Source: CAYVMN01 sp964452575 (lineage in GTDB: Bacteria > Desulfobacterota > DSM-4660 > Desulfatiglandales > Desulfatiglandaceae). Taken from it: a stretch of 20,546 nucleotides of DNA. Position 1 is the stretch's first letter. Each line of letters begins with the position of its first letter. Below, in pieces: positions 1 through 6,175 of this stretch. The translations under genes were made by a program, and so were the position numbers. The notes under the pieces were generated by a model that ran no database searches, had not been told where the DNA came from, and saw only the letters and a program-made list of their open reading frames with translations. The stretch is from assembly GCA_964452575.1 (NCBI GenBank), contig CAYVMN010000071.1, positions 1-20,546 of the forward strand, written 5' to 3'.

Positions 1-7
1 CTTTTAA

Positions 8-58
8 TGCTAACCTCTAATGGCTAACGGCTAATTGCTAACCGCACAGGTTGAAAGA
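8..58 (+). repeat. NGCTAAY heptamer array with CGCACAGGTT tail, copy 1
   Basis: Five head-to-tail degenerate heptamers (tgctaac, ctctaat, ggctaac, ggctaat, tgctaac) run from 8 to 42 and are followed by the tail CGCACAGGTT. The same module with the same tail recurs at 3755-3798 in the same orientation and at 3459-3497 inverted. From base 17 to 58 this copy matches 3757-3798 at 39 of 42 positions by eye. It lies downstream of the gcvH-like gene. Function unknown. Confidence 0.8.
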
Positions 59-69
59 ATTAGGGTCTC

Positions 70-104
70 AATCACAATTCACCAATCATCAATCGTCAAT
101 CCTT
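70..104 (+). repeat. AATCRYC-type heptamer array
   Basis: Five degenerate heptamers in a row (aatcaca, attcacc, aatcatc, aatcgtc, aatcctt) end exactly where the stop codon of the gcvH-like gene begins. The period of seven matches the other intergenic arrays in the window, although the unit sequence differs. No hairpin or coding role is visible. Confidence 0.65.
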
Positions 105-551
105 CTATGCCTTGGCCCTCTCTTCTTCGGCCCTCTTTTTTTCTCTTTCAATGAAGTCAACGACTGCATCCCCGTGGATCAGGTTGCCCAGCTCAGATCT
201 CAGGCCATCTTCGTCCTCGGCCTCGATTACCAGTATCCATCCTTGGCCGTAAGGGTCTGAATTGATAAGACTGGTATCATCCTCGAGCTCTTCGTTTATT
301 GCCGCGATTTCACCGGATACCGGGGCAACAAGCCTTCCGATCCACTTCCTGGACTGGATCTTTCCACATACCTCTCCCTGCGCTACCTCTTCCTCCTCTT
401 CCGGGAGGTCAACAAATACAATGTCACCGGCCTCTTTCTGGAACATGTCGGTCATCCCAACGGTAACCCGGGCACCTTGCACACGGGCCCAACTGTGTTC
501 CTCATGATAATAGAGCTCATCAGGCATATTGTAACCCTTGATTTCTGCCAT
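105..551 (-). CDS. gcvH: GcvH-like lipoyl-carrier protein
   Basis: A 148-residue protein of the glycine cleavage H family. The family carries a lipoyl group on a lysine that shuttles the aminomethyl intermediate between the P, T and L proteins in the cytoplasm. The fold signature is clear: HEEHSWARV, GMTDMFQKEAGDIVFVDLP, the half after APVSGEI, and DPYGQGW. The lipoyl lysine is Lys69, but its setting is QSRKW rather than the usual ESVKA. An acidic run follows P50 and the C-terminus is a charged tail about 20 residues longer than typical GcvH. An AGGAGG-type ribosome site sits about 8 bases upstream of the ATG. It is last in a minus-strand run, 38 bases after hisD, with no gcvT or gcvP nearby. 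It may therefore be a specialised H-like carrier rather than a glycine cleavage subunit; the family call is firm, the partner is not. Confidence 0.88.
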   Translation of the reverse strand: MAEIKGYNMPDELYYHEEHSWARVQGARVTVGMTDMFQKEAGDIVFVDLPEEEEEVAQGEVCGKIQSRKWIGRLVAPVSGEIAAINEELEDDTSLINSDPYGQGWILVIEAEDEDGLRSELGNLIHGDAVVDFIEREKKRAEEERAKA

Positions 552-589
552 TTTCTGCCCCTCCTTTTCACAGGTATATCACTATGAAA

Positions 590-1882
590 CTATTTGAACC
601 TTGCCTCTATCGCCCTTGCATGGATAGGGAGACCTTCCACTTCGGCAAGGGTAACAACAATATCTTTCAACCCCTCCAGTCCTTTTTTGCTCAGGTACTG
701 AAATGTGGGTTTCTTTATGAAGTCGTCCACGGATAAGCCTGAGAACATGCGCGCGCACCGGCCCGTGGGGAGGACATGGTTTGTCCCTGATGCATAGTCA
801 CCCACAGGAACCGGGGCATAAGGCCCCAGAAATATGGAACCTGCATGCCTGATCTTATTAAGGGTAATGAAGGGGTCTTCAGTCATAATCTGAAGATGTT
901 CAGCTGCATATTCATTGGTAAGATCAATCGCCTGTTCCATATCCTTTGCTACGAGGACGCAGGAATGCTTTGAGATGGACGACTCGAGGACCTCCTTACG
1001 GGGCAGGGAATCGAATTGCCGATTAATGATCTCACAGACAGCCCCTGCCAAAGGGGCTGATGTAGTGACCAGGACAGCGGCAGAATCGGGGTCGTGTTCT
1101 ATCTGGGACAAAAAATCTATTGCGATCAATTCGGGTTCTCCGGTATGGTCGGCAAGTATCAATGCCTCACTGGGTCCTGCGGGTGAATCGATATCCACCT
1201 GTCCATATACCAGCATCTTTGCAGCCGTCACATACTTGTTTCCGGGCCCGACTATCTTGTGAACCCTGGGCATGGTCTCCGTACCGTATGCCAGGCCGGC
1301 TACTCCCCATGGCCCCCCTACTTTGAAGATCCGGTCGCAGCCTGAAATGTCCGCTGCCACAAGTGTGGCCGGATTCGCCACCATCCCTTTCCCGGGTGGT
1401 GTTATGGCAACAACCTGGCCTACGCCAGCGACCTTTGCAGGGAGGACGGTCATGAGGATGGAACTGGGGTAAGCGGCGATTCCTCCAGGGATATAGCACC
1501 CCACGATATCTATCGGCCTGGTGATGCGGCCGGCCAGGATGCCGTCCTTCACCTCCATAGACCACATCTCTCGCTCCAACTGTGCCCGATGGAACCTGGT
1601 TATGTTGTGGGCTGCGGCCTTCAGGCAATCAACCACTTTGGGGTCCACGAGGCTGTAAGCCCCTTCTATTTCTTCTCTGGTTGCCCCAAGATCGGACGGG
1701 CCGATATCATCCTTATGCTTGCGGTAATGATCCAGGGCAACAATATTACCACGGCTCTTTACGTCATTCACAATCTTACGGACGTCCTCATAGATGGAGG
1801 AGATGTCCTCCATGGACCTTTCCATTACCCCCCGGAGTCTTTCAGGGGTCAAATCGCTTATCTTTTCAGGCCTGATCTTCAT
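590..1882 (-). CDS. hisD: Histidinol dehydrogenase
   Basis: A 430-residue HisD, full length for the family. It catalyses the last two steps of histidine synthesis, histidinol to histidinal to histidine, with two NAD+ and a zinc ion. Expected zinc ligands are all present: Gln260 and His263 in SQIEHDP, Asp362 in GDYASGTNH and His421 near the C-terminus in GLPIHA. The catalytic Glu328-His329 pair lies in EYAAEHL. The start chosen is the ATG at 1882, with an AAAGGAGA ribosome site about 9 bases upstream. The frame stays open upstream to 2041, but that extension would overlap the NUDIX gene and has no HisD similarity. The gap to the NUDIX gene is 28 bases. No other his genes are in view, so the pathway must be completed elsewhere. 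Confidence 0.96.
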   Translation of the reverse strand: MKIRPEKISDLTPERLRGVMERSMEDISSIYEDVRKIVNDVKSRGNIVALDHYRKHKDDIGPSDLGATREEIEGAYSLVDPKVVDCLKAAAHNITRFHRAQLEREMWSMEVKDGILAGRITRPIDIVGCYIPGGIAAYPSSILMTVLPAKVAGVGQVVAITPPGKGMVANPATLVAADISGCDRIFKVGGPWGVAGLAYGTETMPRVHKIVGPGNKYVTAAKMLVYGQVDIDSPAGPSEALILADHTGEPELIAIDFLSQIEHDPDSAAVLVTTSAPLAGAVCEIINRQFDSLPRKEVLESSISKHSCVLVAKDMEQAIDLTNEYAAEHLQIMTEDPFITLNKIRHAGSIFLGPYAPVPVGDYASGTNHVLPTGRCARMFSGLSVDDFIKKPTFQYLSKKGLEGLKDIVVTLAEVEGLPIHARAIEARFK

Positions 1883-1910
1883 CTGTGGAACTTTCTCCTT
1901 TCGTAATAGC

Positions 1911-2450
1911 TCACCGCAGAGACGCTGAGGACGCTTTGCGGATTTTGCAGTAATCCTTGAGGGCATCCACTGTGCTCTGGAATGCGAGCTTATCCCAGGG
2001 GATCTCTTCTTTCGGAAACCATTTGGCCTCCAGCGTCTCATCCTTTGGCACGAGCTCCCCGGCCAGGTACTGTGAAGTATACACGATAACCACTGTCAGA
2101 TTCCCAGGATAGGAATAGACCCCGACCAGCTCCCCTACCCGGATCTTCAGCCCTGATTCCTCTTGGGTCTCTCTTATGGCTGCGGCCTTTACTTCTTCGT
2201 TTCGGTCAACATAACCGCCCGGCATGACCCACTTTCCTTTCTGCGGGTTGATCCCTCGCTTAAGGAGAAGGATCTTACCGTCCATCTCCAGGATCGTGCA
2301 GACCACAACCTTTGGATCCAGGTACAAGATGAACTTACAGGCACTGCAGACAAGTCTTGGAGGTTCATTCGGTTTCAATACCGATCTCTTGAGTGCCCCG
2401 CCACATGCGGGACAGAATCGAAATTCGACGTTATGTTGATTTATGCCCAA
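1911..2450 (-). CDS. NUDIX hydrolase with N-terminal zinc ribbon
   Basis: A 179-residue cytoplasmic NUDIX hydrolase. Four cysteines (13, 16, 35, 38, as CPAC and CSAC) form a zinc ribbon of the kind found in NudC-like and ADP-ribose-type hydrolases. The NUDIX box runs from Gly79 to Leu101 and fits GX5EX7RE-x-x-EE-x-G-hydrophobic, with Glu85, Arg93, Glu94, Glu97 and Glu98. The family cleaves nucleoside diphosphates linked to another moiety (NADH, ADP-ribose, damaged nucleotides); the substrate here cannot be read from sequence. The start appears to be TTG at 2450, because no ATG precedes CPAC in frame; an AGAGG lies about 9 bases upstream. It sits 26 bases after the ChaN-like gene and 28 before hisD, so co-transcription is likely. 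Confidence 0.9.
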   Translation of the reverse strand: MGINQHNVEFRFCPACGGALKRSVLKPNEPPRLVCSACKFILYLDPKVVVCTILEMDGKILLLKRGINPQKGKWVMPGGYVDRNEEVKAAAIRETQEESGLKIRVGELVGVYSYPGNLTVVIVYTSQYLAGELVPKDETLEAKWFPKEEIPWDKLAFQSTVDALKDYCKIRKASSASLR

Positions 2451-2476
2451 TTCTCAATGCCTCTTCTCTTCTTTAT

Positions 2477-3430
2477 TCAACTGCCCCTGTGCCCAGGGTG
2501 AACTACGAGACGCCTTGGGGGGTAGTTCCCTGTAAGCCACACATAGTCTGCAACCTTTTTACTTAGGGTTACCGGCTTGGTCAAGGGGTAGAGTACGATA
2601 GCGGCCACACTGACGTTTATACGCTTCAGGGTCCGTTCCGGGACGCCATACCTATTAATAATGTGCCCATTTCCTGTAAAGACCACCATCTTTCCATTTT
2701 TCTTTTTCAGGTATTTTGCGATATTTTCTGCCATGGTCTCTTCCCAAACGCACTGGGCCTGGTAAAAGAAATCAAACCTCTTCAAATCATCCGTAGGGTG
2801 TTCTTCGTAAACCCCACGGAGGTATTCGCGATGCCTTTCGTTTTCCAGATCGATGACATCTGCCAGTTGCTTACGTTCCAGGGGTTCGAGACTGTCGAGT
2901 CCGGTCCTCGCCACCTTCCTAACGATATCATTCGGTGCGTTGATGGCGAGGATGGTTCCCCGTTTTTCCTTTGCCAGCAATATCAAGGGGCGGTAAAAGT
3001 GATAGTCTAGGCCCCATTGCCTTTTCCAGTCCACTTCTCGCAGGAACAGCTGTTCTGTCAGGCCCCCCTCCATGTACCTGTCGATGACCGGTTGCTGGGG
3101 CTCCTGGAAAAACTCCATTGCGACGGTCACGGGGCCGTACCTTGTGATCAGGGCATGCAGGATCTGGACCTGTATGAGGTGATGCTCCGGGTTGTCATGG
3201 ACCTCCCCGATAAAGGTCACCTCGACGGAACCCAACTGATCAATCAATTCCTCGAAGGATATGGCCTTTCCGGTCTCGAGGTGGATTATTTGACCGATAC
3301 CGAAACGTTGAAGCGTTCCCTCAATGGAGGCAAGAGGAGGCATCGTATGTGGCATGGTCGCACATCCCCCTACGAAAAAAAGGGTTAATAGCACAAAAGA
3401 GGTTAAGTATCGCCGGTCGTGATGTTTCAC
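2477..3430 (-). CDS. ChaN-like lipoprotein
   Basis: A member of the ChaN / DUF399 family, whose studied example binds haem at the outer membrane. From the GTG at 3430 it is 317 residues, with a lipoprotein signal: basic HHDRR, a hydrophobic stretch, then lipobox VGGC with Cys23. Family hallmarks are IGEVHDNPEHH near the front, AMEFFQEPQQPVIDRY, and NGHIINRYGVP toward the end. The frame is open to an ATG at 3478, but that ATG and the next codons (MANRTGS) fall in the NGCTAAY/CGCACAGGTT intergenic repeat. That start would also put 38 residues before the lipid cysteine. The GTG has a GGGGAA about 8 bases upstream and gives an ordinary signal peptide, so it is preferred. It is first gene of the minus-strand run with the NUDIX gene, hisD and gcvH. 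Confidence 0.82.
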   Translation of the reverse strand: MKHHDRRYLTSFVLLTLFFVGGCATMPHTMPPLASIEGTLQRFGIGQIIHLETGKAISFEELIDQLGSVEVTFIGEVHDNPEHHLIQVQILHALITRYGPVTVAMEFFQEPQQPVIDRYMEGGLTEQLFLREVDWKRQWGLDYHFYRPLILLAKEKRGTILAINAPNDIVRKVARTGLDSLEPLERKQLADVIDLENERHREYLRGVYEEHPTDDLKRFDFFYQAQCVWEETMAENIAKYLKKKNGKMVVFTGNGHIINRYGVPERTLKRINVSVAAIVLYPLTKPVTLSKKVADYVWLTGNYPPRRLVVHPGHRGS

Positions 3431-3458
3431 TGGGGGATTCCCCGGTCCCGAAAGATAT

Positions 3459-3497
3459 GAACCTGTGCGGTTAGCCATTAGCCATTAGCAGTTAGCT
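3459..3497 (-). repeat. NGCTAAY heptamer array with CGCACAGGTT tail, copy 3 (inverted)
   Basis: Read on the minus strand this is four heptamers (agctaac, tgctaat, ggctaat, ggctaac) followed by CGCACAGGTTC, the same module seen at 8-58 and 3755-3798. It straddles the far upstream ATG of the ChaN-like frame. With the copy at 3755-3798 it forms inverted flanks of about 17 exact bases (GCTAACCGCACAGGTTC) around a roughly 260-bp interval. Confidence 0.75.
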
Positions 3498-3565
3498 CCA
3501 AAACTACAAACAGCTGCGTGGTTTTGCACTGAATTCAAAGCCCCATTTCTTGATAAATTTTTGTT

Positions 3566-3720
3566 GATGGTCTCGCAAAAAGAAGGAAATCACCGTTTTT
3601 TGTCATTCCAGCCCATATCAATTCCGGTATAAACACCAGGCGGAATCCAGTCTTTTTAATTGGTTACGCACGGTCTTGACGTCAGTTTTCACAGGAGTGA
3701 CAACTTTTTACGAATTCATC
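3566..3720. repeat. 155-bp inverted-repeat (MITE-like) element
   Basis: The left end GATGGTCTCGCAAAAAG (3566-3582) and the reverse complement of the right end (3704-3720) agree at 13 of 17 positions. A second inner inverted pair is visible as TTGTCATTCC near 3600 against GGAGTGACAA near 3693. The element has no open frame of interest. Its plan resembles the intergenic elements with a GTCATTCC...GGAATCCAG core that I associate with deltaproteobacterial genomes; that resemblance is from memory. No clear target-site duplication is seen. Confidence 0.6.
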
Positions 3721-3754
3721 ATCTTTGTTTTCTTACAGCCTTCCGATATTATTC

Positions 3755-3798
3755 GACTAATGGCTAACGGCTAAGAGCTAACCGCACAGGTTCAAAGA
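3755..3798 (+). repeat. NGCTAAY heptamer array with CGCACAGGTT tail, copy 2
   Basis: Four heptamers (gactaat, ggctaac, ggctaag, agctaac) are followed by CGCACAGGTT and AAAGA. It differs from the copy at 17-58 at about three positions over 42 bases, although the two are 3.7 kb apart. Confidence 0.8.
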
Positions 3799-3916
3799 TA
3801 TTGGCCTTGACTGGGCTAATACCTATCATTTACCCTGCTCACATGCAACTTATTAGTTTATAAGCACATATTCTGACTCGGAGTGAAAGGCAATCAAGAT
3901 CTCGATACAGGGGATA

Positions 3917-3954
3917 GGTGTAAGGCGTAAGGCGCAAGGCGTGAGGCGCGAGGC
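3917..3954 (+). repeat. GGCGYRA heptamer array upstream of uvrC
   Basis: Five tandem heptamers (ggtgtaa, ggcgtaa, ggcgcaa, ggcgtga, ggcgcga) and a partial sixth lie about 55 bases before the uvrC start. A degenerate relative occurs after secA at 9044-9105. Confidence 0.75.
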
Positions 3955-4007
3955 AATTGAAAGGGGGTGAAGACCTGCGAAATCGAGCATGTTTTCTTTG
4001 GTAAGGT

Positions 4008-5870
4008 ATGAATAAGACTGGAAAGGCCCAATATGAACTGGATTCCGAACGACTGCGAGGCATACTCCCGGATGGATCTGGGGTGTATATGTTTAAGGAA
4101 TCCTCCGGCCGGGTTATCTATGTAGGCAAGGCAAGGTCCCTAAGAAAGAGGGTCTTGTCCTATTTCAAACCCCTTACTGATCTTCCCCACAAGACTGCCC
4201 TCATGATGAAAAAGGCCTCAGGCCTTGATTTCATCATAACTTCTACCGAGCAGGAGGCATTTATCCTTGAGAGCAATCTCGTCAAGAGGCATATGCCCCG
4301 CTATAACATTATTCTGAGGGACGATAAACAATATCCCTGCCTGCGGCTCGGTATGGGAGACCCTTACCCCCGCCTGACCATTGCCAGGAAGATAAAAAAG
4401 GATGGAGCGATTTATTTTGGACCTTTTTCATCTGCCAACTCGGTGCGCAGGACCCTTAAGGTGATCGATAGGGTCTTCCAGCTCCGGAAGTGCAAGGGTA
4501 AGGGGTTTCCTAAACGTGAGAGGCCTTGCCTGAACTATCAGATGGATCGCTGCCTTGGTCCATGCTCCAATAACATCCCAGAATCGGAATATGGGGAGGT
4601 CATTGGCCAGGTGAGGCTTTTTCTGGAAGGACGGAACCGGGAATTGATAGGTCAACTGAAAAAGGATATGGAGGAGGCTGCAGATTGGCTGGATTTTGAA
4701 AAGGCCGCCAGGATAAGGGATCAGATCAATGCCATAGAAAGGACGGTTGAACGTCAGCATGTGGTGTCAAGGCAGCTGGAAGATCAGGATATTATTGGCC
4801 TGGCACAAAAGGGGGAGCTTTATCAGGTGGTCATCCTTTTTGTCCGCAAGGGGTATCTCGTAGGGGGCCGCGACTACCTACTCATGGATCGGGGCGTCTC
4901 TGCCCCTGAAATCATGGAGGCCTTTTTGAAGCAGTACTACCTGCGAGAGTCCTTCATCCCCCAACAAATACTCATCTCGGATCCGGTTGAAGACGGCCTG
5001 GCTATTAGAGAAAGTCTCAGCCGTTTGGCCGGGAGAAAAGTTGTGATTCATAGACCGTTAAAGGGAGAGAAACTCAAACTGGTGAAGATGGCAGTGACAA
5101 ATGCAGAGAACCTCCTGGATAGACATTCGGAATGGGAGAAGAAAGACCTGATGGGTCTTGCCCAGTCAGTCCTGGGGCTGGCTGGGAGCCCCAGGTTCAT
5201 AGAAGGGCTTGATATCTCAAACCTGCAAGGGGACCAGGCAGTCGGAACCATTGTCAGTTTCGTTGACGGCCTTCCTTACAAGGCAGGGTACCGGAATTAC
5301 AGGCTGAGGGCAGTAGATGGGATCGATGACTATGGCATGATGACGGAGCTGGCGGAGAGGAGACTGGCCAAAGGGGATTTGCCCGATCTCTTCCTGGTGG
5401 ATGGGGGCAAGGGGCATCTCTTGACGGTCAAAAGGGTGCTTGACCGGCAGGCCCGCTCAGGATCCGGCCAAGAGGGAGGCAGGGTATGCCCAGGTGTGCC
5501 TGAGGTGATATCCATTGCAAAGCCGGATGAAGAGAGGCAGGAGAAGTATGACCGGATATATCTCCCGGGCAGGAAGGATCCTTTGAGGCTGAGAGAGGAT
5601 CATCCTGTCTTGCTCCTAATGATGCGAATTCGGGACGAGGCCCACCGCCGAGCCATATCCTACCACCGGAAGCTGAGAAGGAAAGGACTGAGGGAGTCGG
5701 ATCTGGATCTTATACCCAACATCGGGGTCAGACGAAAGGGTCTCCTCCTTCAACATTTCAAGGACATAAATGCCATAGCAGAGGCCACTCCAGATGACCT
5801 TGCTGAGGTACCGGGGATAAGCCGCTCCCTGGCAATGAAAATCTTCTCCTATTTCCACCTAAACCCTTGA
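4008..5870 (+). CDS. uvrC: UvrABC system protein C (excinuclease subunit)
   Basis: A 620-residue UvrC, normal length. It makes both incisions around DNA lesions after UvrA2-UvrB2 hands over damage-bound UvrB. Domain order is complete. The N-terminal GIY-YIG nuclease shows GVY at 25-27 and YVG at 38-40 and makes the 3' cut. A UVR domain that contacts UvrB lies near 205-240 (LDFEKAARIRDQI). The RNase H-like nuclease for the 5' cut has GLDISNLQGDQAVG and LPDLFLVDGGKGHL. A C-terminal tandem helix-hairpin-helix contains LIPNIGVRRKGLLLQHF and VPGISRSLAMKI. The ATG is preceded by only a weak GGTAAGG, too close to be ideal, but no better in-frame start is visible. It stands alone between repeat-rich gaps. 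Confidence 0.96.
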   Translation: MNKTGKAQYELDSERLRGILPDGSGVYMFKESSGRVIYVGKARSLRKRVLSYFKPLTDLPHKTALMMKKASGLDFIITSTEQEAFILESNLVKRHMPRYNIILRDDKQYPCLRLGMGDPYPRLTIARKIKKDGAIYFGPFSSANSVRRTLKVIDRVFQLRKCKGKGFPKRERPCLNYQMDRCLGPCSNNIPESEYGEVIGQVRLFLEGRNRELIGQLKKDMEEAADWLDFEKAARIRDQINAIERTVERQHVVSRQLEDQDIIGLAQKGELYQVVILFVRKGYLVGGRDYLLMDRGVSAPEIMEAFLKQYYLRESFIPQQILISDPVEDGLAIRESLSRLAGRKVVIHRPLKGEKLKLVKMAVTNAENLLDRHSEWEKKDLMGLAQSVLGLAGSPRFIEGLDISNLQGDQAVGTIVSFVDGLPYKAGYRNYRLRAVDGIDDYGMMTELAERRLAKGDLPDLFLVDGGKGHLLTVKRVLDRQARSGSGQEGGRVCPGVPEVISIAKPDEERQEKYDRIYLPGRKDPLRLREDHPVLLLMMRIRDEAHRRAISYHRKLRRKGLRESDLDLIPNIGVRRKGLLLQHFKDINAIAEATPDDLAEVPGISRSLAMKIFSYFHLNP

Positions 5871-5888
5871 TTTTTCGGACGTGAAGTT

Positions 5889-5897
5889 CTTTAATTA
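5889..5897 (+). repeat. Left 9-bp direct repeat (possible target-site duplication)
   Basis: CTTTAATTA here is repeated exactly at 6107-6115, immediately outside the two ends of the inverted-repeat element at 5898-6106. Part of the motif (TAATTA) is itself palindromic, so inverted-end symmetry could contribute. Confidence 0.5.
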
Positions 5898-6106
5898 GTA
5901 ACACTTGAGCGTTTTGAAAGAGAGGCAGAGGACCGCGAGGGCCTTTTTCCCTCTCCCCTGCCTGTGTCCCGATTACATCGGGATATTTAAAGGTAAGGGG
6001 GCGTGGTCCCGATTACATCGGGATGAAGAGTTTGGGTTACGTCCTTTGGAAAAAAGACCCTCGCGGTCCTCTTATTCCTCAGTATTTCCGAAGCGCTAAA
6101 GTACTA
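5898..6106. mobile_element. 209-bp non-coding MITE-like element between uvrC and secA, copy A
   Basis: Near-perfect inverted arms lie at 5927-5950 (from AGAGGACCGCGAGGG) and 6048-6072, differing by one substitution and one insertion. The outer ends are also inverted: GTAACACTTGAGCG against the reverse complement of CGCTAAAGTACTA. A second copy of the left half begins at 20468 with the same GTAACAC boundary. A 9-bp direct repeat flanks the element. The middle carries two identical 19-bp units. It has no transposase; any 64-codon frame in it is incidental. It fills most of the 305-bp uvrC-secA gap, so secA regulatory signals may lie inside it or in the last 70 bases. Confidence 0.7.
5966..6024. 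repeat. Two identical 19-bp units, each a hairpin (TCCCGATTACATCGGGA)
   Basis: GTCCCGATTACATCGGGAT occurs at 5966-5984 and again at 6006-6024, exactly 40 bases apart. Each contains a perfect inverted repeat TCCCGA-TTACA-TCGGGA. Both sit in the centre of the 209-bp element and are absent from the corresponding region of the copy at 20468. Confidence 0.8.
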
Positions 6107-6115
6107 CTTTAATTA
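6107..6115 (+). repeat. Right 9-bp direct repeat (possible target-site duplication)
   Basis: Exact match CTTTAATTA to 5889-5897, abutting the right end of the inverted-repeat element. Confidence 0.5.
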
Positions 6116-6175
6116 CAAGGTCGAAGCCTGCTGGGCCGGAGGCAGGGCCAGATTGAGGTCATTGGGAAGCAAGCT

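Larger units (their letters stand above)
3479..4007. other. Gene-free divergent region between the ChaN-like gene and uvrC
   Basis: This 529-bp stretch separates two divergently transcribed genes, so promoters for both should lie in it. I see no convincing sigma70 pair. It is built mainly of repeats: two inverted heptamer modules (3459-3497 and 3755-3798), a 155-bp inverted-repeat element between them (3566-3720) and a GGCGYRA heptamer array (3917-3954). Bases 3799-3916 show nothing I can name. Confidence 0.6.

Noticed and set aside
1883..2041. N-terminal extension of hisD
   Set aside because: It overlaps the NUDIX gene in another frame and has no HisD similarity; the ATG at 1882 has a good ribosome site and gives normal length.
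3755..3954. CRISPR array
   Set aside because: The units are 7 bases with no spacers and there are no cas genes in the window.
5905..6099. A 64-codon frame between uvrC and secA
   Set aside because: It falls entirely inside the inverted-repeat element and its sequence is repeat-derived.
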